Assembly (NCBI RefSeq): GCF_026342015.1
Contig: NZ_JAPENL010000002.1
Location: 1,555,001 to 1,619,000, forward strand
Length of the DNA: 64,000 nucleotides
Source: Micromonospora lupini
GTDB taxonomy: Bacteria > Actinomycetota > Actinomycetes > Mycobacteriales > Micromonosporaceae
Reading direction: 5' to 3'
Each line of letters opens with the position of its first letter. Positions within the stretch are counted from its first letter, which is position 1. Both the position numbers and the translations under genes were made by a program. This document shows, piece after piece, positions 1-6,956 of this stretch. Below the pieces are notes generated by a model. That model was not told the origin of the DNA. It worked only from the letters and a program-made list of their open reading frames with translations, and searched no databases.

Positions 1-252
1 GTCGAGCAGCCGCGTGCCACCGCCCCGCCCGATGGCGTACGAGATGTGGTCGCCGACCAGCGCCCCGGCGGCGGCCACCACGATCACTGCCGGCAGGTAC
101 GGCGCTCCGGAGGCCGCGAACACCCCCGCGGTGATCACCGCCGTCTCGCTCGGCACCACCGGGAAGAAGCCGTCGAGCACCGCGATGGCGAAGATCGCCA
201 GGTACACCCAGGGCGAGGACATCGTGTCGTGCAGCAGGTCGAGCAGATCCAT
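1..252 (-). CDS. DedA-family membrane protein, N-terminal part (runs off left edge)
   Basis: The first 84 codons of a DedA/SNARE-associated membrane protein read leftward from the ATG at 252 and run off the window. The translation starts MDLLDLLHDTMSSPWVYL and shows the family pattern: a short amphipathic start, a hydrophobic segment, then the VPSETAVITAG re-entrant-loop motif and the GDHISYAIGRGGG motif. Family members are implicated in envelope homeostasis and, in some branches, undecaprenyl-phosphate recycling; the substrate here is unknown. A clear paralogue lies at 2219-2854, on the far side of the two-component genes. The 170 bp between this gene and the kinase gene is a divergent promoter region in which I could not fix a promoter. 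Confidence 0.88.
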   Translation of the reverse strand, partial: MDLLDLLHDTMSSPWVYLAIFAIAVLDGFFPVVPSETAVITAGVFAASGAPYLPAVIVVAAAGALVGDHISYAIGRGGGTRLLD

Positions 253-422
253 GGTCCCGATGCTTGTGTGGGCGGCGGCAACCGACATCGGCCAGTGGTC
301 AGGCAGGCACCACTACTTAGGTAGCGGCCGGCCCGGACGGTGGGTAGGGGTCTTCCCCCAGCCCACCCCTGTTCGACGGCGCGGGACGGGCCAACCCGAC
401 CGGGAAGCCCTACGCTCACCGC

Positions 423-1574
423 GTGGCCTCCAGCGCCGTCGCCCGTGGGCGGGTCGTCCATCGGTACGCCCCGCCGCTGCTCGCCGTCCTGGTCGCCGCG
501 GCCGTGTGGGCAAGCGCGACAGGTGACATCGGGGTCCGTTCGCCGCTGCCGGGCGCGGTCGTGCTGCTTGTCGCACTGGGCTCGGCGTGGGCCGCGGGCA
601 CGATCCGGACCCGTCGCTGGCCGTTGTTCCTGGCCGCGGCGGTCGGCTGGCTGGTGCTCGCCGCGGCGGCCGCCGGGGTGCTGGCGTCGTACCAGGCCGG
701 TCTGCGGTTGCGTGGTCGCCAACTCGTCGGCTACCTCGCCGGCGCGGCGGTGGTGCTGACCGGCGGGGTGCTGGTCGGGCTTGCGGTGGGTGGTGTACGC
801 CGGATCACCACCGCCAGCACCGGCAACGTGCTGCTGCTCGCCGCCTGTCTGGTGGGGCTGCCGTTGGTCTTCGGCCTCTGGGTGCGGGCCCGTCAGGACA
901 CGCTCGCCGCGCTGCGGGACCGCGCCGAGCGGCTGGAACGCGAGCAGGAGGCCCGCGCCGACCGGGTTCGCGCCGAGGAGCGGACCCGGATCGCCCGGGA
1001 GATGCACGACGTGGTGGCGCACCGGGTGTCGCTGATGGTGGTGCATGCCGGGGCGCTGGAGGTGACCGCCGTGGACCCGGCGACCGTCGAGGCCGCCGCG
1101 CTGATCCGGACGACCGGCCGGCAGGCGCTCACCGACCTGCGCGAGGTGCTGGGTGTGCTGCGGCAGGCCGGCCCGGCCGTGACGCCGGAGCGAGGGCTCG
1201 ACACGTTGGACGAGTTGATCGGGGAGTCCCGTGCCGCCGGGCTGCGGGTGACCCGGCAGGACGAGGGCGTACCGACGGCGCTACCGGCGACGCTGGGGCG
1301 TACCGCGTACCGGGTGGTCCGTGAGGCGCTGACGAACGTGCGCAAGCACGCGGCCGACGCCGAGACGACAGTCTGCCTGCGCTACCTGCCCGACGGGCTG
1401 GAGGTGGTGGTCCGCAACGGCCCGTCCGGGGGCGGGTCGGCGCTGCCCGGCGCCGGGCAGGGGCTGCTGGGGCTACGGGAACGGGTCGAGCTGCTCGGCG
1501 GCCGGTTGGAGGCAACTCCCGTGAACGGCGGCTTCCTGGTCCGGGCCCTGATCCCGCTTGCGGGTGCGGCGTGA
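423..1574 (+). CDS. Sensor histidine kinase, NarL/DesK class
   Basis: A 383-residue membrane histidine kinase that phosphorylates the overlapping response regulator. Five hydrophobic segments lie at about residues 15-32, 37-61, 66-90, 100-125 and 134-154 with almost no extracytoplasmic loop, so it probably senses a membrane or membrane-soluble signal. A coiled-coil linker (158-186) leads to a HisKA_3 dimerisation domain with the phospho-acceptor His195 in REMHDVVAHR. The HATPase_c domain shows ALTNVRKHA (N box) and GQGLLGLRERV (G2 box). The GTG at 423 is chosen because it opens just before the first hydrophobic segment. The stop overlaps the regulator start (GTGA). Ligand unknown. Confidence 0.92.
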   Translation: MASSAVARGRVVHRYAPPLLAVLVAAAVWASATGDIGVRSPLPGAVVLLVALGSAWAAGTIRTRRWPLFLAAAVGWLVLAAAAAGVLASYQAGLRLRGRQLVGYLAGAAVVLTGGVLVGLAVGGVRRITTASTGNVLLLAACLVGLPLVFGLWVRARQDTLAALRDRAERLEREQEARADRVRAEERTRIAREMHDVVAHRVSLMVVHAGALEVTAVDPATVEAAALIRTTGRQALTDLREVLGVLRQAGPAVTPERGLDTLDELIGESRAAGLRVTRQDEGVPTALPATLGRTAYRVVREALTNVRKHAADAETTVCLRYLPDGLEVVVRNGPSGGGSALPGAGQGLLGLRERVELLGGRLEATPVNGGFLVRALIPLAGAA

Positions 1575-2212
1575 TCCGGGTGGTGGTTGTCGACGACGAG
1601 CAACTGGTCCGGGCCGGGCTGCGGTTGATCCTGGAGGCGGCGGAGGACATCACCGTCGTCGGTGAGGCAGGGGACGGCGTCGGCGCGCTGGAGCAGGCCC
1701 AGCGTCTGCGCCCCGACGTGGTGCTGCTCGACGTGCGGATGCCTGGCGTCGACGGGCTGACAGTCGCGCCCGAGGTGGTCGCCGCCGGCCCGAAGGTGAT
1801 CATGTTGACCACCTTCGACCTCGACGAGTACGTGCATCGGGCGCTGCGGGCAGGCGCGGTCGGGTTCCTGCTCAAGGACACCCCGCCCCGCGAGTTGGCC
1901 GCCGCCGTCCGTACGGTCGCCGCCGGGAACGCCATGCTCGCCCCGACTGTGACCCGGCGCCTGATCAGCTCGTTCGCCGAGCGTGGTCCGGCCCGCCGGG
2001 ACGCGGCCCGTGAGCGGTTGGTGTCGCTTACCGAGCGGGAGCTGGTGATCGTCCGGGAGGTGGCGCGCGGGCTCGGCAACGCGGAGATCGGCCGGCGGTT
2101 GACGATGAGCGAGGCCACCGTGAAGGCACACGTCAGCCGGGCGCTGGCGAAACTCCACGCGGGCAACCGGGTGCAGTTGGCCATCCTGGTGCACGACGCC
2201 GACCTGCTGTGA
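1571..2212 (+). CDS. Two-component response regulator, NarL/LuxR (CitB) family
   Basis: A 213-residue response regulator. The receiver domain has the acidic pair Asp8/Asp9, phospho-acceptor Asp54 in VLLDVRMPG and the conserved Lys of LLKDTPPRE. The C-terminal LuxR-type helix-turn-helix runs from about residue 150 (LTERELVIVREVARG) to SEATVKAHVSRALAKL. Its GTG start overlaps the kinase stop by four bases, so the pair is translationally coupled. A DedA gene ends 7 bp away on the opposite strand, and a second DedA gene lies divergently upstream of the kinase. Control of these neighbours is plausible but not shown. Confidence 0.94.
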   Translation: MIRVVVVDDEQLVRAGLRLILEAAEDITVVGEAGDGVGALEQAQRLRPDVVLLDVRMPGVDGLTVAPEVVAAGPKVIMLTTFDLDEYVHRALRAGAVGFLLKDTPPRELAAAVRTVAAGNAMLAPTVTRRLISSFAERGPARRDAARERLVSLTERELVIVREVARGLGNAEIGRRLTMSEATVKAHVSRALAKLHAGNRVQLAILVHDADLL

Positions 2213-2218
2213 CGGCTG

Positions 2219-2854
2219 TCAGGTCGATCCGCCCGGTCGGTCGCGGGCGGCGGCGCGGCGGTGCGCCAGGCGGCGCAACCAGCGGACGCCCTCGATGCCC
2301 AGCGTGACGAGCACCGAGAGGCCGAGCCCGGCGAGGACGCCCTTGACGGGGTGGCGCTCGAAGGCCAGCCCACCGAAGTAGCCGAGCAGTCCGCAGTACA
2401 GGGCCCAGGTGACCGCCGCGATCGCGTCGTAGAACAGGAACGGCCGGCGGGGATACCGCACCGCGCCCATGGTGAGGGTGACCGCGGTCCGGCCACCCGG
2501 CAGATAGCGGGAGGTGGTCAGGATCAGCCCGCCACGCTGGTCCAGGGCACGGCGGGCCCACTCGGAGCTGGCCCGCCGTCGGCTGCCGTCGGGAAATCCG
2601 GCGAGCCGGTTCGCGCCGCCACCGCGCCCGATGGCGTACGAGACGTGGTCGCCGGCGCAGGCGCCCACCGCGGCGGCGACGATCACCGCTGGCAGATTGG
2701 GGTTTCCGCTTGTGGCGAGCACGGCGGCGGTGATGACTGCCGCCTCGCCGGGTACGGCCGGGAAGAACGCGTCGACCGCCGTGAGCCCGAAGATCAGCAG
2801 GTACACCCATGGTGAGGTGACCAGCTGTCGGAGCAGGTCGAGCGCGGAGTCCAT
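2219..2854 (-). CDS. DedA-family membrane protein
   Basis: A 211-residue integral membrane protein of the DedA/VTT family. Visible signatures are FFPAVPGEAAVITAAVLA (re-entrant loop), GDHVSYAIGRGGG, and the second half RYLPGGRTAVTLTMGAVRYPRRPFL, where the Arg of RYxPGGR is the conserved functional residue. Hydrophobic helices follow near residues 150-165 and 175-195. It is convergent with the response regulator and closely related to the truncated gene at the left edge, so the two-component genes sit between two DedA paralogues. Likely role: lipid-carrier or phospholipid scrambling or recycling; substrate unknown. Confidence 0.92.
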   Translation of the reverse strand: MDSALDLLRQLVTSPWVYLLIFGLTAVDAFFPAVPGEAAVITAAVLATSGNPNLPAVIVAAAVGACAGDHVSYAIGRGGGANRLAGFPDGSRRRASSEWARRALDQRGGLILTTSRYLPGGRTAVTLTMGAVRYPRRPFLFYDAIAAVTWALYCGLLGYFGGLAFERHPVKGVLAGLGLSVLVTLGIEGVRWLRRLAHRRAAARDRPGGST

Positions 2855-2924
2855 GCCCCCATGCTCGCCGGGCGCGAGCCGCCCGGTGGCCGAGTCGGCG
2901 GATCACCCCCTCCGGTCCCGCGCG

Positions 2925-4187
2925 TCAGGCCGAGCGTGCCAGCTCGGGTGCGGCGAGCAGCGGACCGTGGGTCCTCTTGTCGTCGGCGGTGGGACCGCGC
3001 GAGGTCAGCACCACCGGGGCGTCCAGCTCCGTGCCGACCGCCTCGGCCCAGTCGCGCGGCGGATCGTCGTAGAGCGGGCGGGAGCGCAGCAGGCGCGCGG
3101 TGAGCGCGGTCTGTCGGTCCAGGTCGCCGGGTGGGCCGGGGTCGAGCCGGTCGGTGGTGTCGTAGCGGCGGCAGATCCGCAGGTCGGGGCCTGCGAGGTC
3201 GAGGTGGGTAAGCGCCAGGCCGTCGACCCCGCCGGCAGCGGCGAGGGCGTACCGGTGGGCGACCGCGTCGAAGTGGCCGAACCGGAACCGGCCCTGCCAG
3301 GGGTTCGTGGGGTTGTGGCTGTCAACGAGCGGCAGGGCCGGATCCTCGGTCACCAGCGGGCCGGCGCCGTGTCGGGTGGTGACGATCCGCAGCACCCCGA
3401 TCCGGGTCGCGCCGCCGGGCTGGCCCGCCTCGGCGAGCAGGCTCTCGACGTTGGCGAACGTGGTGGTGCTCCACGTGGTGTACGGGTGGAAGCCGTGCCA
3501 CTCGTCGAGCAGCACCCCCTGCGCGCCCTCGAACACGCAGGTGCCGGAGCGCAGCGCCCCGGCGAGCCAGCTCGCGTCGACGATCGCGACCCGCCCGGCG
3601 AACCCGGTGAACGCGGGCAGGCAGTCCTCGACCGGTGGCGCGTCCAGCGGGCCCAGCTCGGCGGTCAACCGGTCCCGCAGGACTGTCAGCCGACGGCGCA
3701 GCAGTGCCGGGCTGCGGCAGTCGGCGACCCGGGGCGCGTCGTCGGGGTGGGCGAGACCGTACGCCACGGCCTCGCCCACCCCCAGCCCGCAGGAGCCGTG
3801 CCGGTCGGCTCCCCGGGCGATCTCCCGGGCCCGGTTGGCGGCCCGGTGGTACGGGGTGGCGAGCAGCGCGTCCCCGTCGACCGTCAGCCGGTCGAGCGCG
3901 TCGGGCACCCCGACCGTGGCGAGATGGTCGGCCTCGGCGGCCAGCGCCAACGGGTCCACCACCACGTGCCGGGACAGGTGCGTACCGACACCGGGATGGA
4001 ACGTTCCCGCGCCGAACTGCGCGAACGTGTGGTGCCGCCCGTCGCGCAGCACGACGTTGTGCGCCGCCTGCGCGCCCCCGTTGAAGCGGATCACCGTGTG
4101 CACCCGGCGGGTGGCGCAGAGCCAGTCCACGATCGTGCCCTTGCCGGCGTCGCCGTAGCCGAGGTCGACCACCGCCACATGCCTCAC
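2925..4187 (-). CDS. Divergent adenylosuccinate-synthase-like enzyme (PurA paralogue)
   Basis: A 420-residue PurA-superfamily protein, the last gene of a four-gene operon. The GTP P-loop and catalytic Asp13 are kept (LGYGDAGKG, against WGDEGKG in PurA), as are a catalytic-type His43 (GGAQAAHN), FEGAQG (219-224) and TTRHGAGP (271-277). Two substrate sites differ. The IMP-phosphate loop TTGRGIGP is replaced by GSCGLGVGE (131-139). The aspartate loop TTGRRRRTG is replaced by NPWQGRFRFG (295-304), keeping only the two spaced arginines. GTP-dependent ligation therefore seems retained with an altered acceptor or amino donor; this is inference. The start is a GTG overlapping the VWA stop. The housekeeping purA is expected elsewhere. 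Confidence 0.85.
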   Translation of the reverse strand: MRHVAVVDLGYGDAGKGTIVDWLCATRRVHTVIRFNGGAQAAHNVVLRDGRHHTFAQFGAGTFHPGVGTHLSRHVVVDPLALAAEADHLATVGVPDALDRLTVDGDALLATPYHRAANRAREIARGADRHGSCGLGVGEAVAYGLAHPDDAPRVADCRSPALLRRRLTVLRDRLTAELGPLDAPPVEDCLPAFTGFAGRVAIVDASWLAGALRSGTCVFEGAQGVLLDEWHGFHPYTTWSTTTFANVESLLAEAGQPGGATRIGVLRIVTTRHGAGPLVTEDPALPLVDSHNPTNPWQGRFRFGHFDAVAHRYALAAAGGVDGLALTHLDLAGPDLRICRRYDTTDRLDPGPPGDLDRQTALTARLLRSRPLYDDPPRDWAEAVGTELDAPVVLTSRGPTADDKRTHGPLLAAPELARSA

Positions 4188-5143
4188 AGCCTCCTCACCC
4201 CGCCTGTGGTGTCGCGGAACGCCGGCAGCGTCGACACCTCGGCCCGCCGCCCTCGGCCGAGGCGGGCCAGGGCCTTCGACACGGTGCCGGTGGCGGCAGA
4301 ACCGGCGTGGTCCAGGTGGCGCAGGCCCTCGTCCAGGTCGATGGCCTGCTCGCCGAGGCCGATGGTGAGCGCGATGGTCTCGCAGACGGCGTCCAGGTCG
4401 TCGAGCACGACGGCGTTCTGCCCGAGCAGGTCGCGCCAGAAGTCGAGCACCGTGGCGTTGCCGGCGTAGTGGCTGCCGGCGGGGAGCAGATAGTAGGTGT
4501 CCCAGCGGCGGGTCACCTCGTCGACGACCTGCCGCAGCGGCACGTCCTCGCCCAGGTCGTCGCCGATCAGGCCGGCCACCTCACGGGCCTTCACCTGCGG
4601 GTACGCCAGCTCGTCGCCGATGATGAACAGATAGCCACGCCGGCCGCGCTTGTCCCAGTTGTCGGTGACTGTGTGCCGGGCCATGAAGTACAGGGCCAGT
4701 TCGTACGACTCGCTCATCTGCCCGCCGCCACCGCCCTCAAGCACGATGCGGCCCAGGTCGTCGTCCATCCGGTTGTCCGACTCGAACTGGCCGACCTGCA
4801 ACGGCACGCGGTCACAGGTGGCGTCGCCGATCGCGCCGAACATGATCTGTGGGTCGCTGGCGTACCCCTGCCGCTGCAGCAGCCCGAGAAGCTGCGGCAG
4901 CTTGGTCTGCAGGGCGCGTGGCACCCTGCGCATCGAGCCGGTCACGTCGAAGAGCACCGCGATTGGCGTCGACTGCGGGTGCTCGTCGGAGTCGCGGCTC
5001 TCCCGGCTCGCGTCGCGGGGGTCGAGCGCGGGGTGCACGGTGCGCGCCCCGCTGTCGCTGTAGGAGAACGCGCTGCGGCCGGTGGAGCGCCGGTAGCGGT
5101 CGGCGGCGTCGTACACGTCGGTGGACCAGATTCCACTGCCCAT
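4184..5143 (-). CDS. VWA-domain protein (cytosolic, MIDAS-type)
   Basis: A 319-residue protein with a von Willebrand factor A-type domain beginning near residue 58. The MIDAS motif is DVTGS (Asp66, Thr68, Ser70), a DxTxS form of the usual DxSxS. No signal peptide or membrane segment is visible, so it is probably a cytosolic metal-dependent interaction protein. The GGGGGQMSESYELAL stretch would supply a second metal loop. A ribosome-binding site (GGAG, 8 nt upstream) supports the ATG at 5143. It lies 12 nt after the J-domain/kinase-like gene and overlaps the PurA-like gene by four bases. It may bridge kinase-like and enzyme components; partners are not known. Confidence 0.86.
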   Translation of the reverse strand: MGSGIWSTDVYDAADRYRRSTGRSAFSYSDSGARTVHPALDPRDASRESRDSDEHPQSTPIAVLFDVTGSMRRVPRALQTKLPQLLGLLQRQGYASDPQIMFGAIGDATCDRVPLQVGQFESDNRMDDDLGRIVLEGGGGGQMSESYELALYFMARHTVTDNWDKRGRRGYLFIIGDELAYPQVKAREVAGLIGDDLGEDVPLRQVVDEVTRRWDTYYLLPAGSHYAGNATVLDFWRDLLGQNAVVLDDLDAVCETIALTIGLGEQAIDLDEGLRHLDHAGSAATGTVSKALARLGRGRRAEVSTLPAFRDTTGGVRRL

Positions 5144-5155
5144 GACAGCAGCTCC

Positions 5156-6127
5156 TTAGGGGGTGAGGGTGAAGGGTCGGAAGGTGCGTGGCCCGTAGAG
5201 CCGGTCCAGCACCTGGTCGAGTTCGCGCAGCAGACGCCAGGCGTCGTCGGGCCGGCCGTCCAGGGACCGCTGCCGGCAACCCTGCGCGAAGGTGTGCAGC
5301 TCGCGGGGCGCGCGCGGCCCCATCAGCCAGCTCATGCAGCGGCTGGCCATCGCGATGTCGGTCCCCGGGCCGCAGGGCCGCCTGCGGAGGATCTCGTCCG
5401 GGTACCACTCCTCCTGGCCGGGCACCAGCGCCGGGATCGTGCTGCCCACGGCCGCGGAGAAGCACCAGTCGACGAGCACGACGCCGTGGGCGTCCGGCTC
5501 GATCAGCACGTGTCGCGGCAGGACCGCGCCGTGCACCAGGCCCGCACGGTGGGCCAGGCCGAGCACCACAAGCAGCCGCCGCCACATCCAGGCCACGTCC
5601 CGGGCGTCCAACCCGTCGGGGTACGCGCGCCGCACCTCGTCCAGGTCGTGCAGGCCGGGTGCGGTGGCGAGCACTGTGATCCGCCGTTCGGCGCCGGAGG
5701 TGGCATCGCGGTGCGGGAACTCGTCGACGAGTCGGGGCACGTACGGCAGGTAGCGCGGGTCGCCGCGCTCGGCGATGGTGCGCAGCGCGTGTGCCTCGCG
5801 GGCCATCAGGTCGTTGTCGGTGGGCCGTCGGGGGAGCTTGAGCAGCCGGTCGTCGCCGACGTCGTAGAGGTCGGCCAGGTCACCCGAGTGGGCAGGCGTG
5901 CCGAGGCGGTAGTCGCCGAGGACGGTGACCCGCCGGGCCTGCCACCGGGTGGTGACGTGGACGAAGGCGTCGAGGGCTTCGGCGCGTACCGCAGGGTCGG
6001 CCGGCAGGCGGTCGGGGTGCAGGGCCGCGACCAGCTCGCGGTAGCGGCGGGCCGGCTGGTCCGCGCCGAACAGTTCGGCGTCGGTGCCTGCCGCCGCGAC
6101 CAGGTCGATGGCCTCGGTCGCCCTCAT
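5156..6127 (-). CDS. J-domain/kinase-like fusion protein (probable pseudokinase)
   Basis: A 323-residue two-domain protein. The N-terminus (about 1-60) resembles a J-domain helix II/III hairpin with the HPD motif at 37-39 (AALHPDR). Residues 70-310 resemble a protein kinase: a Lys97 candidate (LLKLPR), Glu111 in the C-helix position, HGAVLPRHVLI (199-209) where HRDLKPxN is expected, and DWC (220-222) in place of DFG. Loss of the HRD aspartate suggests a pseudokinase or atypical phosphotransferase, while Asp220 could still bind metal. The ATG at 6127 is preferred because it overlaps the Nudix stop as ATGA; the frame stays open upstream but lacks family-like sequence. Cytosolic. Confidence 0.8.
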   Translation of the reverse strand: MRATEAIDLVAAAGTDAELFGADQPARRYRELVAALHPDRLPADPAVRAEALDAFVHVTTRWQARRVTVLGDYRLGTPAHSGDLADLYDVGDDRLLKLPRRPTDNDLMAREAHALRTIAERGDPRYLPYVPRLVDEFPHRDATSGAERRITVLATAPGLHDLDEVRRAYPDGLDARDVAWMWRRLLVVLGLAHRAGLVHGAVLPRHVLIEPDAHGVVLVDWCFSAAVGSTIPALVPGQEEWYPDEILRRRPCGPGTDIAMASRCMSWLMGPRAPRELHTFAQGCRQRSLDGRPDDAWRLLRELDQVLDRLYGPRTFRPFTLTP

Positions 6128-6876
6128 CGCACCGTCTCCTCGCGGGCGGGGCGCAGTAGCGCCGGGTGCAGCAGGCGGGCGTCGCCGGCCCGGTAGAGGC
6201 GGGCGCGCGGGCCGCCGCGGGCGCCACCGCGCTCGGTGCTGGCGCCGGTGCTCTCCACGAAGCCCGGGACGGAGAGCACCTTGCGGTGGAAGTTGCCGGC
6301 GTGCAGCGGGTGCCCCCACACCGTCTCGTAGACGGCGCGCAGCTCGCTGATGGTGAACTCGGCGGCGAGGAAGCGGGTGGCGAGCGGCGTGTACTCCAGC
6401 TTGGACCGGGCCCGCTCCAACGCGTCGTCGATGATCCGGCCGTGGTCGAAGGCGAGCTGCCGGCTGCTCAACGCGGTCATCGGCAGCCAGATCGCCTCGT
6501 CGGCGTCGGTGCCGGCCGCCGGATCGGGCAGGTCGGGGGCGAACGCGAGGTGGGCGATCGAGACGACACGCATCCGCGGGTCACGGTCGGGAGCGCCGTA
6601 GCTGCCCAACTGCTCCAGGTGTACGCGGCGCAGCGCCTCGCCGCCGAGCCCGGTCTCCTCGGCCAGCTCCCGTCGGGCGCCGGCGGTCAGGTCCTCGTCG
6701 GGGCGAACGAACCCGCCGGGCAGCGCCCAGTGCCCCGCGAAGGGCGCCTCGCCGCGCCGGATCAGCAGCAGGTGCAGCGCGCCGTCGCGGATGGTCAGGG
6801 CCACCACGTCGACTGTCACGGCGACCGACGGGTAGTCCCGCGGGTCGTACGCGGCCAGGAACTCCTGCTCGTTCAT
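6124..6876 (-). CDS. Nudix hydrolase/winged-helix regulator, NrtR-like
   Basis: A 250-residue protein with an N-terminal Nudix domain and a C-terminal winged-helix region, the NrtR architecture. The Nudix box is complete: G-x5-E-x7-REL-AEETGL beginning at GGFVRPDED. The C-terminal half (AAEFTISELRAVYETVWGHPLHAGNFHRKVLSV, split about 168-200) matches the DNA-binding domain of NrtR proteins, which sense ADP-ribose or related nucleotides. The final 30 residues are Arg/Gly-rich. It is the first gene of the operon with the J-domain/kinase-like, VWA and PurA-like genes. A 16-bp-spaced direct repeat stands 17-40 bp upstream of the start, fitting autoregulation. Confidence 0.87.
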   Translation of the reverse strand: MNEQEFLAAYDPRDYPSVAVTVDVVALTIRDGALHLLLIRRGEAPFAGHWALPGGFVRPDEDLTAGARRELAEETGLGGEALRRVHLEQLGSYGAPDRDPRMRVVSIAHLAFAPDLPDPAAGTDADEAIWLPMTALSSRQLAFDHGRIIDDALERARSKLEYTPLATRFLAAEFTISELRAVYETVWGHPLHAGNFHRKVLSVPGFVESTGASTERGGARGGPRARLYRAGDARLLHPALLRPAREETVR

Positions 6877-6892
6877 CGCGTCTCTCTCACTC

Positions 6893-6916
6893 TGAGAACA
6901 TCTCGATGTGAGAACA
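6893..6916 (-). promoter_or_regulatory. Candidate NrtR-like operator (direct repeat) upstream of the Nudix operon
   Basis: The octamer TGAGAACA occurs twice, at 6893-6900 and 6909-6916, starts 16 bp apart. On the transcribed strand this reads TGTTCTCA-N8-TGTTCTCA, 17 bp before the Nudix ATG. The position and spacing fit binding on one helix face by a dimeric regulator, most simply the Nudix/winged-helix product itself. The repeat is seen directly; its function is inferred. Confidence 0.5.
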
Positions 6917-6928
6917 ACTTAGCGCATG

Positions 6929-6956
6929 CGAGCGCCCCTGCCAAGGGGGGCGCTCG
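6929..6956 (-). terminator. Stem-loop after the MaoC-like gene
   Basis: A 10-bp perfect stem (CGAGCGCCCC at 6929-6938 with GGGGCGCTCG at 6947-6956) and an 8-nt loop directly follow the stop of the minus-strand MaoC-like gene. It would insulate the Nudix operon promoter from read-through. Confidence 0.6.

Noticed and set aside
2514..4469. Long plus-strand open frame opposite the PurA-like gene
   Set aside because: It has no recognisable motifs and lies antisense to two well-supported genes; high GC makes such shadows common.
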